Shown: one piece after another, positions 63,371 through 64,000 of the stretch
Numbering within the stretch: position 1 is the first letter of the stretch
How the letters are laid out: the number at the start of each line of letters is the position of its first letter
From: Camarhynchus parvulus
Taxonomy: Eukaryota > Chordata > Aves > Passeriformes > Thraupidae
Assembly: GCF_901933205.1 (NCBI RefSeq)
Contig: NC_044573.1
Location: 57,476,493-57,540,492, forward strand
DNA length: 64,000 nt
Reading direction: 5' to 3'
Notes under the pieces: model-generated
What the model was told of the DNA's origin: nothing
What the model saw: the letters and a program-made list of their open reading frames with translations, nothing else
The model's database searches: none
Made by a program: the position numbers and the translations under genes

Positions 63371-64000
63371 GTTACCATAATTGAAAAAAGAGGTAGAACA
63401 ACTTAAGCTAAGAATGTTCATTTTTGACAGAAAAAAGGAATTTTTTTTTGCTAAACGCAGCAAATAGAGAATTGGTCAGGGTACAGATAACAGACTTGAA
63501 TTCCATTATGACATTGCTTTGCCAGCTCCTTCATTAGTCCTTAAAATCTCTTCATCTGTCCTAATTTCTTTAATATGAGAAGCCTTTTGCTATTTTTTTG
63601 TGCAGTGCAGTGGATTAGCCTTTCTGTGACAGTGTTTTGACACTATTTTCAGGATGGCTGATGGGGGATAAAAGATCTAGGAGAATTGACATGAATTTAC
63701 ACTGTAGTTTGCTGGTACCCTTCTGAGTGTGCTCACAGCACACTGGTTGCTGTCTTGGTTAAATGCAGTACAAACCATTCTCCACAGGTCATTGCAGCAC
63801 TGGGACAGGTGTTCCAGGCACTGTGTTAATTAACTGCCACTGATATCTCTGCGAAGTTGCATGCTTCTGGTTACTGAAATGATTAACACAGGGAAATCTA
63901 TAGGAATCCTCACACATTTTGAGAGATGAGCAGAAACCTCATTAGCAGAGCAGTGATTTCCCGTGAGAGTTAGTGGGTGAGAGATGCACTGAACAACTGG

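Larger units (their letters stand above)
62642..64000. other. AT-rich non-coding end of the window
   Basis: No gene is recognised. The stretch contains the minus-strand CR1 tail (63146-63268) and an AT-only-like low-complexity run (about 63311-63370). In the last 250 bp a 'ctgtgttaat' and 'attaacacag' pair (about 63818 and 63883) forms a loose 10-bp inverted repeat of HNF1-half-site type words. Confidence 0.5.

Noticed and set aside
1..64000. CRISPR array, tRNA or rRNA genes, bacterial operons
   Set aside because: No regularly spaced repeats, no tRNA B-box plus acceptor pairing, and no rRNA signature were seen. Composition and CR1/LTR content are those of a vertebrate (bird) chromosome.

Overview
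The window looks like AT-rich, non-coding chromosomal DNA from a bird. Three features point to Aves. There are three CR1 retrotransposon 3' ends carrying the typical avian tail (a 'ggtctttaaggtccctt'-like block followed by octamer-like 'attctatga' copies). There are two solo LTRs of an avian ERVL-type retrovirus subfamily. Overall repeat content is low. I cannot name the species or the locus; a neoavian or passerine bird is my guess only.

Layout. 1-6,780 is AT-rich unique sequence with a 37-bp-arm inverted repeat, a pair of CACGTG/CATGTG boxes and a small tandem repeat. 6,781-7,420 is an isolated patch enriched in CpG. 7,430-12,830 shows nothing recognisable. About 12,830-15,400 is one large CpG island and the only strong gene-start signal in the window. 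It has a (CA)n microsatellite, a CCAAT box and good splice-donor motifs on both strands, so it probably holds the first exon(s) and promoter of a gene or lncRNA whose other exons are far away or not recognisable here. From 15,400 to the end the sequence is gene-poor, with CR1 remnants at 25.4, 29.9 and 63.2 kb, a 223-bp pure-purine (GGGAA)n array at 48.0 kb, and two closely related solo LTRs facing opposite ways at 57.4-58.0 and 62.1-62.6 kb.

No protein-coding gene could be recognised. The longest open frames lie in the CpG island, where GC-rich DNA has few stop codons, or are the 100-170 codon frames expected by chance in 64 kb of AT-rich DNA. None shows a family motif that I know. No tRNA, rRNA or CRISPR array was seen.

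The most unusual signals are structural: a perfect 39-nt palindrome (54,022-54,060), a compact near-perfect pre-miRNA-sized hairpin (44,211-44,274) with a further copy of its arm core nearby, several perfect 13-14 bp hairpins, and the purine tract, which could form G-quadruplex or triplex DNA.
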